Below are positions 1 through 8,153 of a DNA stretch of 40,792 nt, piece by piece. Under the pieces are notes generated by a model that was not told the DNA's origin, did not search any database, and saw nothing but the letters and a program-made list of their open reading frames with translations. How positions within the stretch are numbered: position 1 is the stretch's first letter; each line of letters opens with the position of its first letter. This DNA comes from a gamma proteobacterium HIMB30. Lineage in GTDB: Bacteria > Pseudomonadota > Gammaproteobacteria > Pseudomonadales > Litorivicinaceae. Location: positions 1 through 40,792 of the forward strand of contig AGIG01000036.1 of NCBI GenBank assembly GCA_000227525.2. The letters run 5' to 3'. The position numbers were made by a program, and so were the translations under genes.

Positions 1-92
1 AAAATGCACCATTTACCTTTCGATCATTTGCGTTACTATGACGAGGTTCATTCGATTAAGAGTGTGCGTAAAAAATATAAAAAGGAGAGCAA
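1..92. other. Window edge upstream of the first gene
   Basis: No complete gene is visible here. All that can be supported is the AT-rich leader of the first gene, ending in a strong ribosome-binding site (AAAAGGAGAGC) just before the ATG at 93. A forward frame is open from the window edge to a stop near 39-41 and could be the tail of an upstream gene, but it is too short to judge. The promoter of the operon may lie here or beyond the edge. Confidence 0.4.
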
Positions 93-1079
93 ATGCGATT
101 CCCAAAACTTAAACTGCTAGCCGCGCTGACCTTTGGCGCATTCGTACAAACCTCAGTCGCCGCTGACTATCCAAATAAGCCTGTCACCATGGTGATTCCA
201 TACGGCTCTGGGGGTGCAACAGATATCTCAGCACGAACACTATCTGATCCGCTGGGCAAGTTGGTCAACCAACCATTATTGATGGTCAACCGAACAGGCG
301 CTGGTGGGGCGACCGGTTCTGTGTCAGTCAAAAATGCCAAAGCAGATGGCTACACATTACTGTTTGCACGTGTCGGATCTCATTCCGTGAATCCTGCAAT
401 GAAGGCGACCCTTCCCTACACACTCGATGATTTTGAATTTATCGGTGTCTATGAAATTAACCCTGTTGCCTGTGCAGTAAAAGCGGATTCTGATATCAAT
501 TCGATGGACGATCTAATTGCAAAAGTGAAAGCCAATCCCGGTCAAGTCAGTTACTCATCGTCAGGTGTCGGATCTTTACTCCACTTGGCAGGTGCGTATG
601 TTTTGAGTGAATTCGGTGTTGCCAACCCAACCAAAGACGTTGTCCATATCCCATTGAAGGGAGGTGGCGCTGCCGCAACTGCGGTACTTGGTGGTACAGC
701 GACATTCATCTGCACCAACTCATCTGCGCTGGCTAGCTTCATCAAAAACAAGCAGCTAAAGCCACTGATGGTGACAACTGCAGAGCCGGTTGCCGGATTT
801 GATGCGCCAACATCGGTCGATTTGGGCAAGCCAAACCTGCAAAAGCTAGTCGGATGGACTGGTCTCGCGGGGCCAAAAGGGATGCCGAAAGAAGTCGGCG
901 ACACATGGCGCGGCATTCTACAGAAAGCGACTGATGACAGTGGCTTCCGTTCAAAAATGGAAGCACGGGGCTCAGTTATTGAGATGATGGATCCCGACAC
1001 TGCCAAAGCCTTCATTAATGATCAATACAGCACGTTCCGTGCGTTAGTTGACGAACTCGGTATGCGTATCGAGGGTTGA
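93..1079 (+). CDS. tctC: Tripartite tricarboxylate transporter substrate-binding protein (TctC/Bug family)
   Basis: Periplasmic binding protein of a TTT importer, which captures a carboxylate and passes it to the TctAB membrane pair. The 328-residue length is normal for the Bug family. A Sec signal peptide is visible (basic start, hydrophobic run, cleavage near VAA at about residue 24), followed by the Bug N-terminal pattern YPNKPVTMVIPYGSGGATD. The ATG is preceded by AAGGAG at good spacing. It is the first gene of an operon running to 7160, separated from tctB by a perfect hairpin, and should be expressed more strongly than the membrane subunits. The ligand cannot be read from the sequence. 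The related SlcHFG system carries sulfolactate in Chromohalobacter, so a sulfonated carboxylate is plausible given the neighbouring sulfonate genes. Confidence 0.9.
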   Translation: MRFPKLKLLAALTFGAFVQTSVAADYPNKPVTMVIPYGSGGATDISARTLSDPLGKLVNQPLLMVNRTGAGGATGSVSVKNAKADGYTLLFARVGSHSVNPAMKATLPYTLDDFEFIGVYEINPVACAVKADSDINSMDDLIAKVKANPGQVSYSSSGVGSLLHLAGAYVLSEFGVANPTKDVVHIPLKGGGAAATAVLGGTATFICTNSSALASFIKNKQLKPLMVTTAEPVAGFDAPTSVDLGKPNLQKLVGWTGLAGPKGMPKEVGDTWRGILQKATDDSGFRSKMEARGSVIEMMDPDTAKAFINDQYSTFRALVDELGMRIEG

Positions 1080-1089
1080 TGATAGGCCC

Positions 1090-1117
1090 GTAAGACCCTT
1101 TTTCGAAAGGGTCTTAC
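1090..1117 (+). promoter_or_regulatory. Intercistronic stem-loop between tctC and tctB
   Basis: A perfect 12-bp inverted repeat (GTAAGACCCTTT, 1090-1101, against 1106-1117) closes on a TTCG tetraloop at 1102-1105, with no T-tract behind it. It starts 10 bases after the tctC stop and ends 17 bases before the tctB ATG. It looks like an RNA-stabilising or partly terminating element that raises binding-protein mRNA over the membrane subunits, rather than a full terminator. Confidence 0.8.
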
Positions 1118-1134
1118 CTTCTTAAGGAATCCCC

Positions 1135-1614
1135 ATGTCGAACCGCGCACTTGGCATTCTGTGCTGTGTACTGGCTATTTTTTTATGGTTTTATGCGATC
1201 CCAACCTGGGTATCCGCACCGTCAAATGTGTCCAAAGTCGTCCTCTCACCAACGTTTTGGCCTCTGATCATCGCTGCTCTCATCGGACTATCTGGCATCT
1301 ATTTGGTCGCAATGGAAGCAGTGCAGGCAACTCATGACACAGAAACGTTAGAACAACCAGAAAGCGCAATGGCTGGATCGATACGCCTGATTTTGGGCGC
1401 AGTCGCCATGGTGATATTCCTTTTCAGTGTAGAGACGACAGGATTGGTCATTGGTTCCATGGCGTTGTTCTTAGTCATCGCAATCATTATCACGCAGACC
1501 ATATCGTTACGCTTTGTGCTCATCGCGATCTGCCTACCGATCGCCCTCTACGGCTTTTTCGCACATGTCGCCTCAGTTGCAGTGCCACAAGGTGAATGGA
1601 TCCAACTCCCATGA
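1135..1614 (+). CDS. tctB: Tripartite tricarboxylate transporter small membrane subunit (TctB family)
   Basis: The 159-residue protein has about four hydrophobic helices, at roughly residues 7-25, 38-58, 83-103 and 106-150 (the last stretch probably two). This fits the poorly conserved small TctB subunit that pairs with TctA. The ATG follows AAGGAA at suitable distance. Its stop overlaps the tctA start as ATGA at 1611-1614, implying translational coupling and equal subunit production. The family call rests on topology, length and position between TctC and TctA more than on motifs. Confidence 0.87.
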   Translation: MSNRALGILCCVLAIFLWFYAIPTWVSAPSNVSKVVLSPTFWPLIIAALIGLSGIYLVAMEAVQATHDTETLEQPESAMAGSIRLILGAVAMVIFLFSVETTGLVIGSMALFLVIAIIITQTISLRFVLIAICLPIALYGFFAHVASVAVPQGEWIQLP

Positions 1615-3116
1615 TTGATAATATTCTGGCTGGCATTTCAGTTGTTGCGAATTTCGAGAGTATTTTAGCGCTCGCTGGTGGTGTACTTATCGGAGTGATC
1701 GCAGGAGCAATCCCGGGAATGTCAGCGACCATGGCCGTCGCCCTCACCTTACCCTTCACCTTTTCATTAAGTCCGATTACCGGAATTCTGTTGTTACTGG
1801 GCGTCTATAAAGGTGGGATCTTCGGCGGATGCATACCGGCGATTTTGATTAAAACACCGGGAACGCCTGCTTCAAGCGCCACCGTCTTGGATGGCCATCC
1901 AATGGCCGAACAAGGTGAGTCTGGAAGAGCGCTGGGAATGGCATTGTATGCATCCTGCACAGCTGACTTAATCTCGAATCTTGCATTGATCTTATTTGCT
2001 GGATGGCTCGCTTCTTTCGCGCTGAAATTTGGCCCTCCTGAATTTTTCACATTGATTCTTTTTTCACTAACAATCATCGCCGGTGTCTCTGGCGCTAGTC
2101 TCGTACGCGGGATTTTCTCGGCACTTCTTGGATTGTTGTTCGCAACCGTTGGCCTCGATTTGGTGTATGGGACCAACCGATTCACCATGAATGATCCCAA
2201 TTTAATGGGTGGACTCAACTTTATTGCTGTGTTGATCGGGTTATTTGCAATCCCAGAAATTCTCAACATGATTTGGAGTCCGGATAAAAATAGTGGCCAA
2301 GCCCGCAAACTGAGTTCAGCTTGGGTGTCCTTTGCTGAATACAAACGCTGCTTCAAGTCGATTATTCGAGGTTCCTTCATCGGCGTATTCCTGGGCAGTA
2401 TTCCCGGTATCGGTGCCGCGCCTGCTGCATTTTTGTCCTACAGTGAAGCAAAACGAAACTCACCAAATAAAGAGAACTTCGGGAAAGGTGAGATCGAGGG
2501 CGTTGCCGCATCCGAAGCAGGTAACAACGGGGTCGCGGGTGCAACATTGATACCATTGCTGGCATTAGGAGTTCCCGGGGATGTGATTACCGCGATCATC
2601 ATCGGCGCGTTCATGATTCACGGTCTACAACCCGGTCCAATGATGTTTCTCTCGAATGTGGACATTATCTACGCGCTGTTTGTTGGCCTCATCCTCAGTT
2701 CAATTTTTCTGTTTGGCATTGGAAGCTTCGCGATCCGTGGTTTTCGATTTATCTCGAAAATCCCAAAAGCGGTATTACTGCCATCCGTACTGATTCTGTG
2801 TATTTACGGATGCTATGCGATCAACAACACCTTATTTGATGTCGGTGTGATGTTCGCGATGGGTTGGCTTGGGTTCTTGATGTATCGAGCATCCATTCCA
2901 GCACCGCCTTTTTTAATTGCCTTCATTCTTGGTCCTTTGTTCGAAGATAACTTCCGACAAGCCATGCTGATGTCCAACGGCGACATGGGTATTTTATTCC
3001 GAAGCCCAATTACGTGGTTCTTCTGGGCGGCCACACTGCTCACAATTGTTGCCATCTCGAAAAAAGTTCGAGAACTCGAGAACAAACCCGGTCAACTGAC
3101 CAAGGACGCCAAATGA
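1611..3116 (+). CDS. tctA: Tripartite tricarboxylate transporter large membrane subunit (TctA family)
   Basis: Main permease subunit of the TTT importer, about 501 residues and 11-12 membrane helices, the usual size. It carries the family glycine/proline-rich segment IAGAIPGMSATMAVALTLPF near residues 30-50, a second similar segment GSIPGIGAAPAAFLSY near 265, and the ASEAGNNGVAGATLIPLL motif near 300. I chose the ATG at 1611, coupled to the tctB stop, over the in-frame ATG at 1596, because TctA proteins begin just before the first helix. The stop overlaps the next start as ATGA (3113-3116), so importer and ThDP enzyme are translationally linked. Confidence 0.93.
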   Translation: MIDNILAGISVVANFESILALAGGVLIGVIAGAIPGMSATMAVALTLPFTFSLSPITGILLLLGVYKGGIFGGCIPAILIKTPGTPASSATVLDGHPMAEQGESGRALGMALYASCTADLISNLALILFAGWLASFALKFGPPEFFTLILFSLTIIAGVSGASLVRGIFSALLGLLFATVGLDLVYGTNRFTMNDPNLMGGLNFIAVLIGLFAIPEILNMIWSPDKNSGQARKLSSAWVSFAEYKRCFKSIIRGSFIGVFLGSIPGIGAAPAAFLSYSEAKRNSPNKENFGKGEIEGVAASEAGNNGVAGATLIPLLALGVPGDVITAIIIGAFMIHGLQPGPMMFLSNVDIIYALFVGLILSSIFLFGIGSFAIRGFRFISKIPKAVLLPSVLILCIYGCYAINNTLFDVGVMFAMGWLGFLMYRASIPAPPFLIAFILGPLFEDNFRQAMLMSNGDMGILFRSPITWFFWAATLLTIVAISKKVRELENKPGQLTKDAK

Positions 3117-4660
3117 ACTGTGCTCATTGGTTAACCCGATTTATTAAAGCACAGGGTATCGATACGGTCTTTTCGGTCTCAGGCAATCAGATCATGCCGG
3201 TATATGACGGTTGCCTTGATGCCGAGGTTCGTATCATTCACGCGCGTCATGAAGGCGCATGTGTTTTCATGGCTGACGGATACTCCCAAATCGCGAGGCA
3301 ACCAGGGATTGCGCTAGTCACTGCTGGGTCTGGATTTATGAATGCACTCGGTGCTGCGTTTGCGGCGAAAAGTGCACGCGCACGGGTGCTTCTTTTGAGC
3401 GGTGATTCACCGGTCAAATTGGACGGACAGGGCGCATTTCAGGAAATGCAACAAACTCGAGTATTTGAGGCTGAGTTCGATTTTACTCGGCGGCCGCGCA
3501 CCGTACCTGAGTTTATCTCAGCAATTGAGGCGGCATATCAATACTTGATTTCAGATACCTGCAATGGTCCTGCCCATGTTGCGCTTCCTGCCGATATCTT
3601 ACTCGCTGAGTGTGACAACCACCCAGTTCGCCTTAAGACGACAAATACTCTGTCAGCGACAGCCCAAACAATCGCGCGAAGCATGCAAGAGGCAGTACAA
3701 GCCGCGGCGTATCCAGTCGTTCTGTTAGGGCCACAACTGAATCGGACGCGTCATCCAGGGCTTCGCGAGTCACTTAGTGATTTATTTGACTGCCCAGTGC
3801 TGTGCATGGAAAGTCCAAGGGGCATCGCCGACCCAGCAGAACCAGAGTTGGCCGATCATTTGGCTCAAGCCGATCTGGTCATCCTCTTGGCAAAGCCGAT
3901 CGATTTTACACTGAAGTTTGGTCGTGGAGTTGCAGACGACTGTCGATGGATTGTGATCGACCATGACTCACGCTTGATCAGTCAGGCGAAAGCGAATCTC
4001 TCGCACACAGACTTTGAGACTCACACCGTCTCAGCCGAGCAGGTGATACAGTCACTCGCAATCACGCCGACTGTCAAACAATCACAGGTCGCGAGTCATC
4101 AGAAGATTGAAGCGCATGCTGAATTATTTGAAGCGATCACATCTGTCTGTCAAGAGCAGTCACGCGACGTCATTCTCATCAGTGATGGCGGTGAATTTGG
4201 GCAATGGGTTCAGGCTGCACTCCATGCGTCCCTTCGTGTCATTAATGGAGTGTCCGGAACCATCGGGGGCGGACTCGCTTATGGAATGGGCGCTCAAATA
4301 GCGCGCCCAGATGCACTGGTGATTGCATGCATGGGCGATGGAACAATCGGATTCCATCTTGGTGAATATGAGACCGCAGCACGAGAAGGTCTTCCAGTCG
4401 TTACCCTGATCGGTAACGACCATCGCTGGAATGCGGAATATCAGATCCAAGTCCGAGAGTTTGGCTTGGAGCGTGCCTATGCATGTGAGTTAAGTGACGC
4501 CAAGTACGGTGAGGCAGTGTCTGCACTGGGGGGTTATGGTGCTGATATAGATGAGGTTAGCACACTTACTGCCAGGTTAAGGGACGCGATCAATCATCGA
4601 ACAGTTGCATGCTTGAATGTCACAATTGATCCGATCGCCTACTCCAGAGGCGCGAAGTGA
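3113..4660 (+). CDS. Thiamine-diphosphate-dependent enzyme, acetolactate synthase/benzoylformate decarboxylase-like
   Basis: The 515-residue protein has the three-domain layout of ThDP decarboxylases and synthases. An N-terminal PYR domain contains the catalytic Glu47 in HARHEGACVFMADGY. A central domain covers about 190-330. A C-terminal PP domain holds the metal/diphosphate motif GDG at 408-410 with Asn435 in LIGNDHRWN. The start at 3113 overlaps the tctA stop (ATGA); an open extension upstream to 3014 lies within tctA and lacks family similarity. It is shorter than sulfoacetaldehyde acetyltransferase (about 590) and longer than ComDE-type sulfopyruvate decarboxylase. The general chemistry, cleavage or decarboxylation next to a carbonyl, is secure; the substrate is unknown. 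Being next to a mandelate-racemase homologue recalls the mandelate/benzoylformate pairing, but a 2-oxo-sulfonate such as sulfopyruvate is an alternative. Confidence 0.85.
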   Translation: MNCAHWLTRFIKAQGIDTVFSVSGNQIMPVYDGCLDAEVRIIHARHEGACVFMADGYSQIARQPGIALVTAGSGFMNALGAAFAAKSARARVLLLSGDSPVKLDGQGAFQEMQQTRVFEAEFDFTRRPRTVPEFISAIEAAYQYLISDTCNGPAHVALPADILLAECDNHPVRLKTTNTLSATAQTIARSMQEAVQAAAYPVVLLGPQLNRTRHPGLRESLSDLFDCPVLCMESPRGIADPAEPELADHLAQADLVILLAKPIDFTLKFGRGVADDCRWIVIDHDSRLISQAKANLSHTDFETHTVSAEQVIQSLAITPTVKQSQVASHQKIEAHAELFEAITSVCQEQSRDVILISDGGEFGQWVQAALHASLRVINGVSGTIGGGLAYGMGAQIARPDALVIACMGDGTIGFHLGEYETAAREGLPVVTLIGNDHRWNAEYQIQVREFGLERAYACELSDAKYGEAVSALGGYGADIDEVSTLTARLRDAINHRTVACLNVTIDPIAYSRGAK

Positions 4661-5247
4661 AAACAATCGTCATTCAGGGTGAAGATCGGTCGATCGCCGC
4701 CGACGTCTTTGAGTCCAGTGATCGATGGGTTTTACTCTGTCATGGAAAGGTATTTGATAAAAGCGACTGGGGCCTCCTGCCGCAAACGTTAGAACGTTCT
4801 CAGGTGAGCGTTCTAGCGATCAATTTTTCGGGCTATGGTGAATCCTCCGGCGCTCAAGACTCCAATCAATATCCCTACGATATCGAGACAGCCCTCACTT
4901 GGTTACAACAGCAAAACCCTTCATCAATCTCTGTAATCGGCGCTTCGATGGGTGCAATCGCGCTCCTTCACTGGGCTCAGTCCATACCAACACCAATAAC
5001 ACTCGAGACAACTGTCTTGTTTGCCCCACGCGCAGCGCCAAAGGCCATCATCCCCACCCGGTCATTGTATTGTGTATTTAACGAATGCGAGGATGATGTC
5101 GCAGACCACACCCAGTCTGTTGAAGCCAATCTACCAAACGCACAATTGCACTTTATTCCGGGGACAGCCCACGCACAAAACAACTTCAAACAAGCGCAGG
5201 CCGATCAGGTTGTGAACACCCTCACCTCACTCATCCTCGGCTCCTAG
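4657..5247 (+). CDS. Small alpha/beta hydrolase
   Basis: The 196-residue alpha/beta hydrolase fold is minimal. An oxyanion-type HG occurs in LLCHGKVFDKSDW (about residues 27-39). The nucleophile elbow GASMGA carries the Ser near residue 96, a likely acid Asp sits in NECEDDVAD, and the final His is in GTAHAQ near residue 169. It starts with GTG overlapping the previous stop (GTGA, 4657-4660) and ends directly against the next ATG. There is no signal peptide, so it is cytoplasmic. It may hydrolyse an ester, thioester or beta-diketone made by the neighbouring ThDP enzyme or enolase homologue; nothing in the sequence fixes the substrate. Dienelactone-hydrolase-like esterase is the nearest description. 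Confidence 0.8.
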   Translation: MKTIVIQGEDRSIAADVFESSDRWVLLCHGKVFDKSDWGLLPQTLERSQVSVLAINFSGYGESSGAQDSNQYPYDIETALTWLQQQNPSSISVIGASMGAIALLHWAQSIPTPITLETTVLFAPRAAPKAIIPTRSLYCVFNECEDDVADHTQSVEANLPNAQLHFIPGTAHAQNNFKQAQADQVVNTLTSLILGS

Positions 5248-6018
5248 ATGCTGGGAGATCTACCCAATCTCTTCGGGATCAGCTGGGTACAACTTGTGTT
5301 GATCCCACTTGCGTTTATTGTCGGTGGAACAGCGAAAGGCGCGCTCGGTTTTGGGCTTCCCTTCGTGACTGTATCAATCATCCCGTTATTCGCGCCGCTC
5401 GAGATAGCGCTCGCAGTGAACGCAGTGGTGTTACCGATTTCAAATTTCATGCAATTCACCCAAAGCGGAGTGATTCGGCCAACACTCAAGCGATATCGTT
5501 TGGTTGTCTTCGGGATTTTGGTGGGAGCGCCATTCGGAGCTTATCTCCTGAATGCGATGGATGTGCATATTATCGAACTGATCCTCGGCATCTTCGTGAT
5601 GTGCTTTGTATTCATCACGCTGTACAACCCAAGCATGCAAGTTCCTCCTGAAAACGAAAAACAGCTTGGATTAGGTGTTGGCCTGTCTGCGGGCGTGATC
5701 GGTACCATGACTACCGTCAACGGTCCATTCTTCATCATGTATCTACTTGGTTTACATGTCGATCGCAAAGAAATGCTGGCAGCGCTCGGTTTATTATTTA
5801 TTGTGTCCGGTCTTTGCTTCGCGGCATTTTTCAGTTTCTTCGGAATTCTCAACGTGGAGCGGGCAATCCTTGGCTTGGTCTGTGCACTGTTTGCCATGGC
5901 TGGCATGCGCTTGGGTGATTGGGTGGTGCAATTCATCGATCGCGATTTCTTCAGAAAACTCGTCCTCTGTGGACTGTTTATCCTCGGATTCAATATCTTT
6001 CTCAGGGGCCTTGGATGA
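5248..6018 (+). CDS. TauE/SafE family anion exporter (operon 1 copy)
   Basis: This 256-residue membrane protein has about eight helices in two repeated halves, each opening with the family glycine-rich pattern (VGGTAKGALGFGLPFVTV near residue 25 and AGVIGTMTTVNGPFFIMYLL near 150). TauE/SafE members export sulfite, sulfoacetate or similar anions and are common in sulfonate operons. The ATG abuts the hydrolase stop with no gap, and the end overlaps the next gene as ATGA. Its presence in the TTT/ThDP operon is the main sequence hint that the pathway releases an anionic product, possibly sulfite. The family also contains proteins of unrelated function, so this is not proof. Confidence 0.86.
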   Translation: MLGDLPNLFGISWVQLVLIPLAFIVGGTAKGALGFGLPFVTVSIIPLFAPLEIALAVNAVVLPISNFMQFTQSGVIRPTLKRYRLVVFGILVGAPFGAYLLNAMDVHIIELILGIFVMCFVFITLYNPSMQVPPENEKQLGLGVGLSAGVIGTMTTVNGPFFIMYLLGLHVDRKEMLAALGLLFIVSGLCFAAFFSFFGILNVERAILGLVCALFAMAGMRLGDWVVQFIDRDFFRKLVLCGLFILGFNIFLRGLG

Positions 6019-7160
6019 ATATTCAGAACATTACGCTCTATCCGTGCAGCATTCCATTAGCGAAGCCAGTGGTCACCTCGTTCGGCAAAATGATCGCTCG
6101 ATCGTCATTACTGATTGCAGTCACTGACTGCGATGGCCAAACTGGATGGGGAGAATGTTGGTGTAATTTTCCAAGCGGTGGAATGGCTTATAAGGTTCGG
6201 CTGTATCAGGACACGGTCGCACCACGGATTCCAACACAAGCCGATTTAACGCCGTCACAACTATTCAATCACCTCACCGAGGCCTTGCGCGTGATTGCTT
6301 GCCAGACAGGAGACCAAGGTGCCATTGGGCAAGTGATCGCAGGTCTTGATATTGCTCTTTGGGATTTAGCAGCGAGGCAGCAACAGCAACCACTGGCAGC
6401 TCTACTCAATCCAAATTTTCATCGGCAACTACCAATGTACGCATCAGGTGTTGATCGTAAAGAAATTGAACAACGGATTGCATCCGCTCGCTCTCTTGGT
6501 ATTACCGACTACAAACTCAAAGTGGGTTTTGAGCCACGCGATGATCTCGATGCAATCGAATATTTTTTGAGTCAACTGACGACCGAGGAATCGTTAGCAA
6601 TCGACGCCAACCAGGGCTGGTCAGTCGCCAAGGCTCGCTCAGTATTACCAGAAATACCCAATGAGATTCATTGGATCGAAGAACCGATTCTGGCAGATGA
6701 ACCCTTTGAACAGTGGGCTGAATTGCAGGCCCTAACCGCCGTTCCCTTCTCAGGCGGCGAAAACTATTTGCACAAAGGCGCTTACACTGCCTATTTTGAG
6801 AGCATCCAGAAGCCCTTCCATATTCTGCAACCGGATGCGTGTAAATGGGGTGGTATTACAGGAGTCAGCGACCTGTTTCCCGCGATTCGTCATGCCGGTA
6901 TCGCCTATTATCCCCATTTTCTGGGGAGCGCTGTCGGCCTAGCGGCATCAGCGCATCTTCTTGCCGCTGAAGGTGGCTCGGGCTTGCTGGAATATGACAT
7001 TCAACCCAATCAACTCCGTGACGGATTGGCAATTGAACCGTTACCCGTCGCAGATGGCTCATATCAAATCAGCGATCACGTCGGGCACGGTATTGATCCC
7101 AACCCTACGGTGCTCAGACAATGGTGCCAAGAGTCAATCGTTCTCGAATTAACTCACTAG
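6015..7160 (+). CDS. Mandelate racemase/muconate lactonizing enzyme family protein
   Basis: Enolase-superfamily barrel enzyme of 381 residues that abstracts a proton alpha to a carboxylate using Mg2+. Visible are the KxK catalytic pair (Lys167, Lys169 in YKLKVG), metal ligands Asp197 (IDANQGW), Glu222 (WIEEP) and Glu249 (GGEN), and a mandelate-racemase-like Asp274/His301 dyad (QPDACKWGG; YYPHFLG) with Glu326 in LLEYD. This set fits the racemase/acid-sugar-dehydratase branch better than muconate cycloisomerases. The start at 6015 overlaps the exporter stop (ATGA); upstream extension runs into the exporter and lacks similarity. The 3' end overlaps the opposing ComC gene by 12 bases. Racemisation of a 2-hydroxy acid or dehydration of a dihydroxy acid are both possible; sulfolactate is an attractive candidate by context only. 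Confidence 0.87.
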   Translation: MNIQNITLYPCSIPLAKPVVTSFGKMIARSSLLIAVTDCDGQTGWGECWCNFPSGGMAYKVRLYQDTVAPRIPTQADLTPSQLFNHLTEALRVIACQTGDQGAIGQVIAGLDIALWDLAARQQQQPLAALLNPNFHRQLPMYASGVDRKEIEQRIASARSLGITDYKLKVGFEPRDDLDAIEYFLSQLTTEESLAIDANQGWSVAKARSVLPEIPNEIHWIEEPILADEPFEQWAELQALTAVPFSGGENYLHKGAYTAYFESIQKPFHILQPDACKWGGITGVSDLFPAIRHAGIAYYPHFLGSAVGLAASAHLLAAEGGSGLLEYDIQPNQLRDGLAIEPLPVADGSYQISDHVGHGIDPNPTVLRQWCQESIVLELTH

Positions 7161-8153
7161 CTGCTTGACTTCATCCAGTAACACGTTGGAGACAGCAATC
7201 CCTTGGCTGTCCGCTTGCGCACGCAGACTGAGTCGCCGAGTACCGGGTAGACGCGTTCCTTCCTGATCCAATACCTCTGATATCAGAATCTCCAGTCGCT
7301 GACTGAAGTGCCCTCCAGAAAATAATTGAGGGTCAATACAGATTAATGTTTGACCCACTGCTGGCGAGTCCCCTACTGCCTCAAAAAATGACGTTGCTTC
7401 AAAGCCAAAATTAGCGCCACTGAGTGCTGCAGATAAAATTTCGACAAGGAGAACCAAGGCTGCCCCTTTGGCGCCGCCCATTGGCAGCATCGATCCTGCA
7501 AGCACTGCATGTGGATCTGTCGTCGGATGTCCCTGTTGGTCGAGACCCCAACCTTCTGGAATGTCCCGCCCCTCTTTCGCAGCAACCATCACCTTACCTC
7601 GGGCCACCTCACTTAGAGACATATCAATCACAAGCGGTTCAGCGTTCGAACGAGGTGCTGCAAACGCGATCGGATTGGTGCCAAAGATTGGCTTTGATCC
7701 ACCATAGGGAGCAATCGCTGCCGGGCTGTTACCGACGATTAAGGCGATGAGGCCTTGCTCGGCTAATCGCTCAACGTGCCAGCCGGCAACACCAAAATGA
7801 TGTGATCGAAAAATAGAGGCTGCCGCAATACCGATCGATCTCGCTTTATTCGATAACTGCTGAAGTGCAACATCAATTGCCGGGAACGCAAATCCATATC
7901 CTGCATCGATTCGCAAAGCACTTGCAGTTTCGGCAACGACATGTGGTGTCGCATGACCTTGTACCTTCCCTGTTCGAGCTTGCGCACAATAGCTTGCCAC
8001 TCGAGAAACCCCATGCCCTATCTGCCCATCCAACTGCGCTTGCGTTAACGCCCGCGCAACACTGGTTGCATTAGGCTCTGACACATTCGATTGAATCAAT
8101 GCCTGTGTAATGAGCTGCTCGAGCTCGTGACGTGGAACGAACATATCACTCAT
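7149..8153 (-). CDS. comC: Malate/L-lactate dehydrogenase family protein, probable ComC (sulfolactate dehydrogenase)
   Basis: NAD(P)-dependent 2-hydroxyacid dehydrogenase of the LDH2/MDH2 family, 334 residues. The family motifs GQIGHGVSR (near 45), the catalytic-His region RSHHFG (near 118), and FGTNPIAFA (near 160) are present. In Chromohalobacter, ComC with SlcC racemises sulfolactate through sulfopyruvate; this gene lies directly behind slcC and suyAB, which supports that role. The ATG at 8153 overlaps the slcC stop by 8 bases, and I prefer it to a TTG at 8159. The C-terminal end overlaps the opposing mandelate-racemase homologue. Other members reduce malate, ureidoglycolate or sugar acids, so the name depends on context. 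Confidence 0.85.
   Translation of the reverse strand: MSDMFVPRHELEQLITQALIQSNVSEPNATSVARALTQAQLDGQIGHGVSRVASYCAQARTGKVQGHATPHVVAETASALRIDAGYGFAFPAIDVALQQLSNKARSIGIAAASIFRSHHFGVAGWHVERLAEQGLIALIVGNSPAAIAPYGGSKPIFGTNPIAFAAPRSNAEPLVIDMSLSEVARGKVMVAAKEGRDIPEGWGLDQQGHPTTDPHAVLAGSMLPMGGAKGAALVLLVEILSAALSGANFGFEATSFFEAVGDSPAVGQTLICIDPQLFSGGHFSQRLEILISEVLDQEGTRLPGTRRLSLRAQADSQGIAVSNVLLDEVKQLVS

Noticed and set aside
3014-3112. Longer N-terminus for the ThDP enzyme
   Set aside because: It overlaps 100 bases of tctA; ThDP family similarity begins just after the ATG at 3113, which overlaps the tctA stop as in the rest of this operon.
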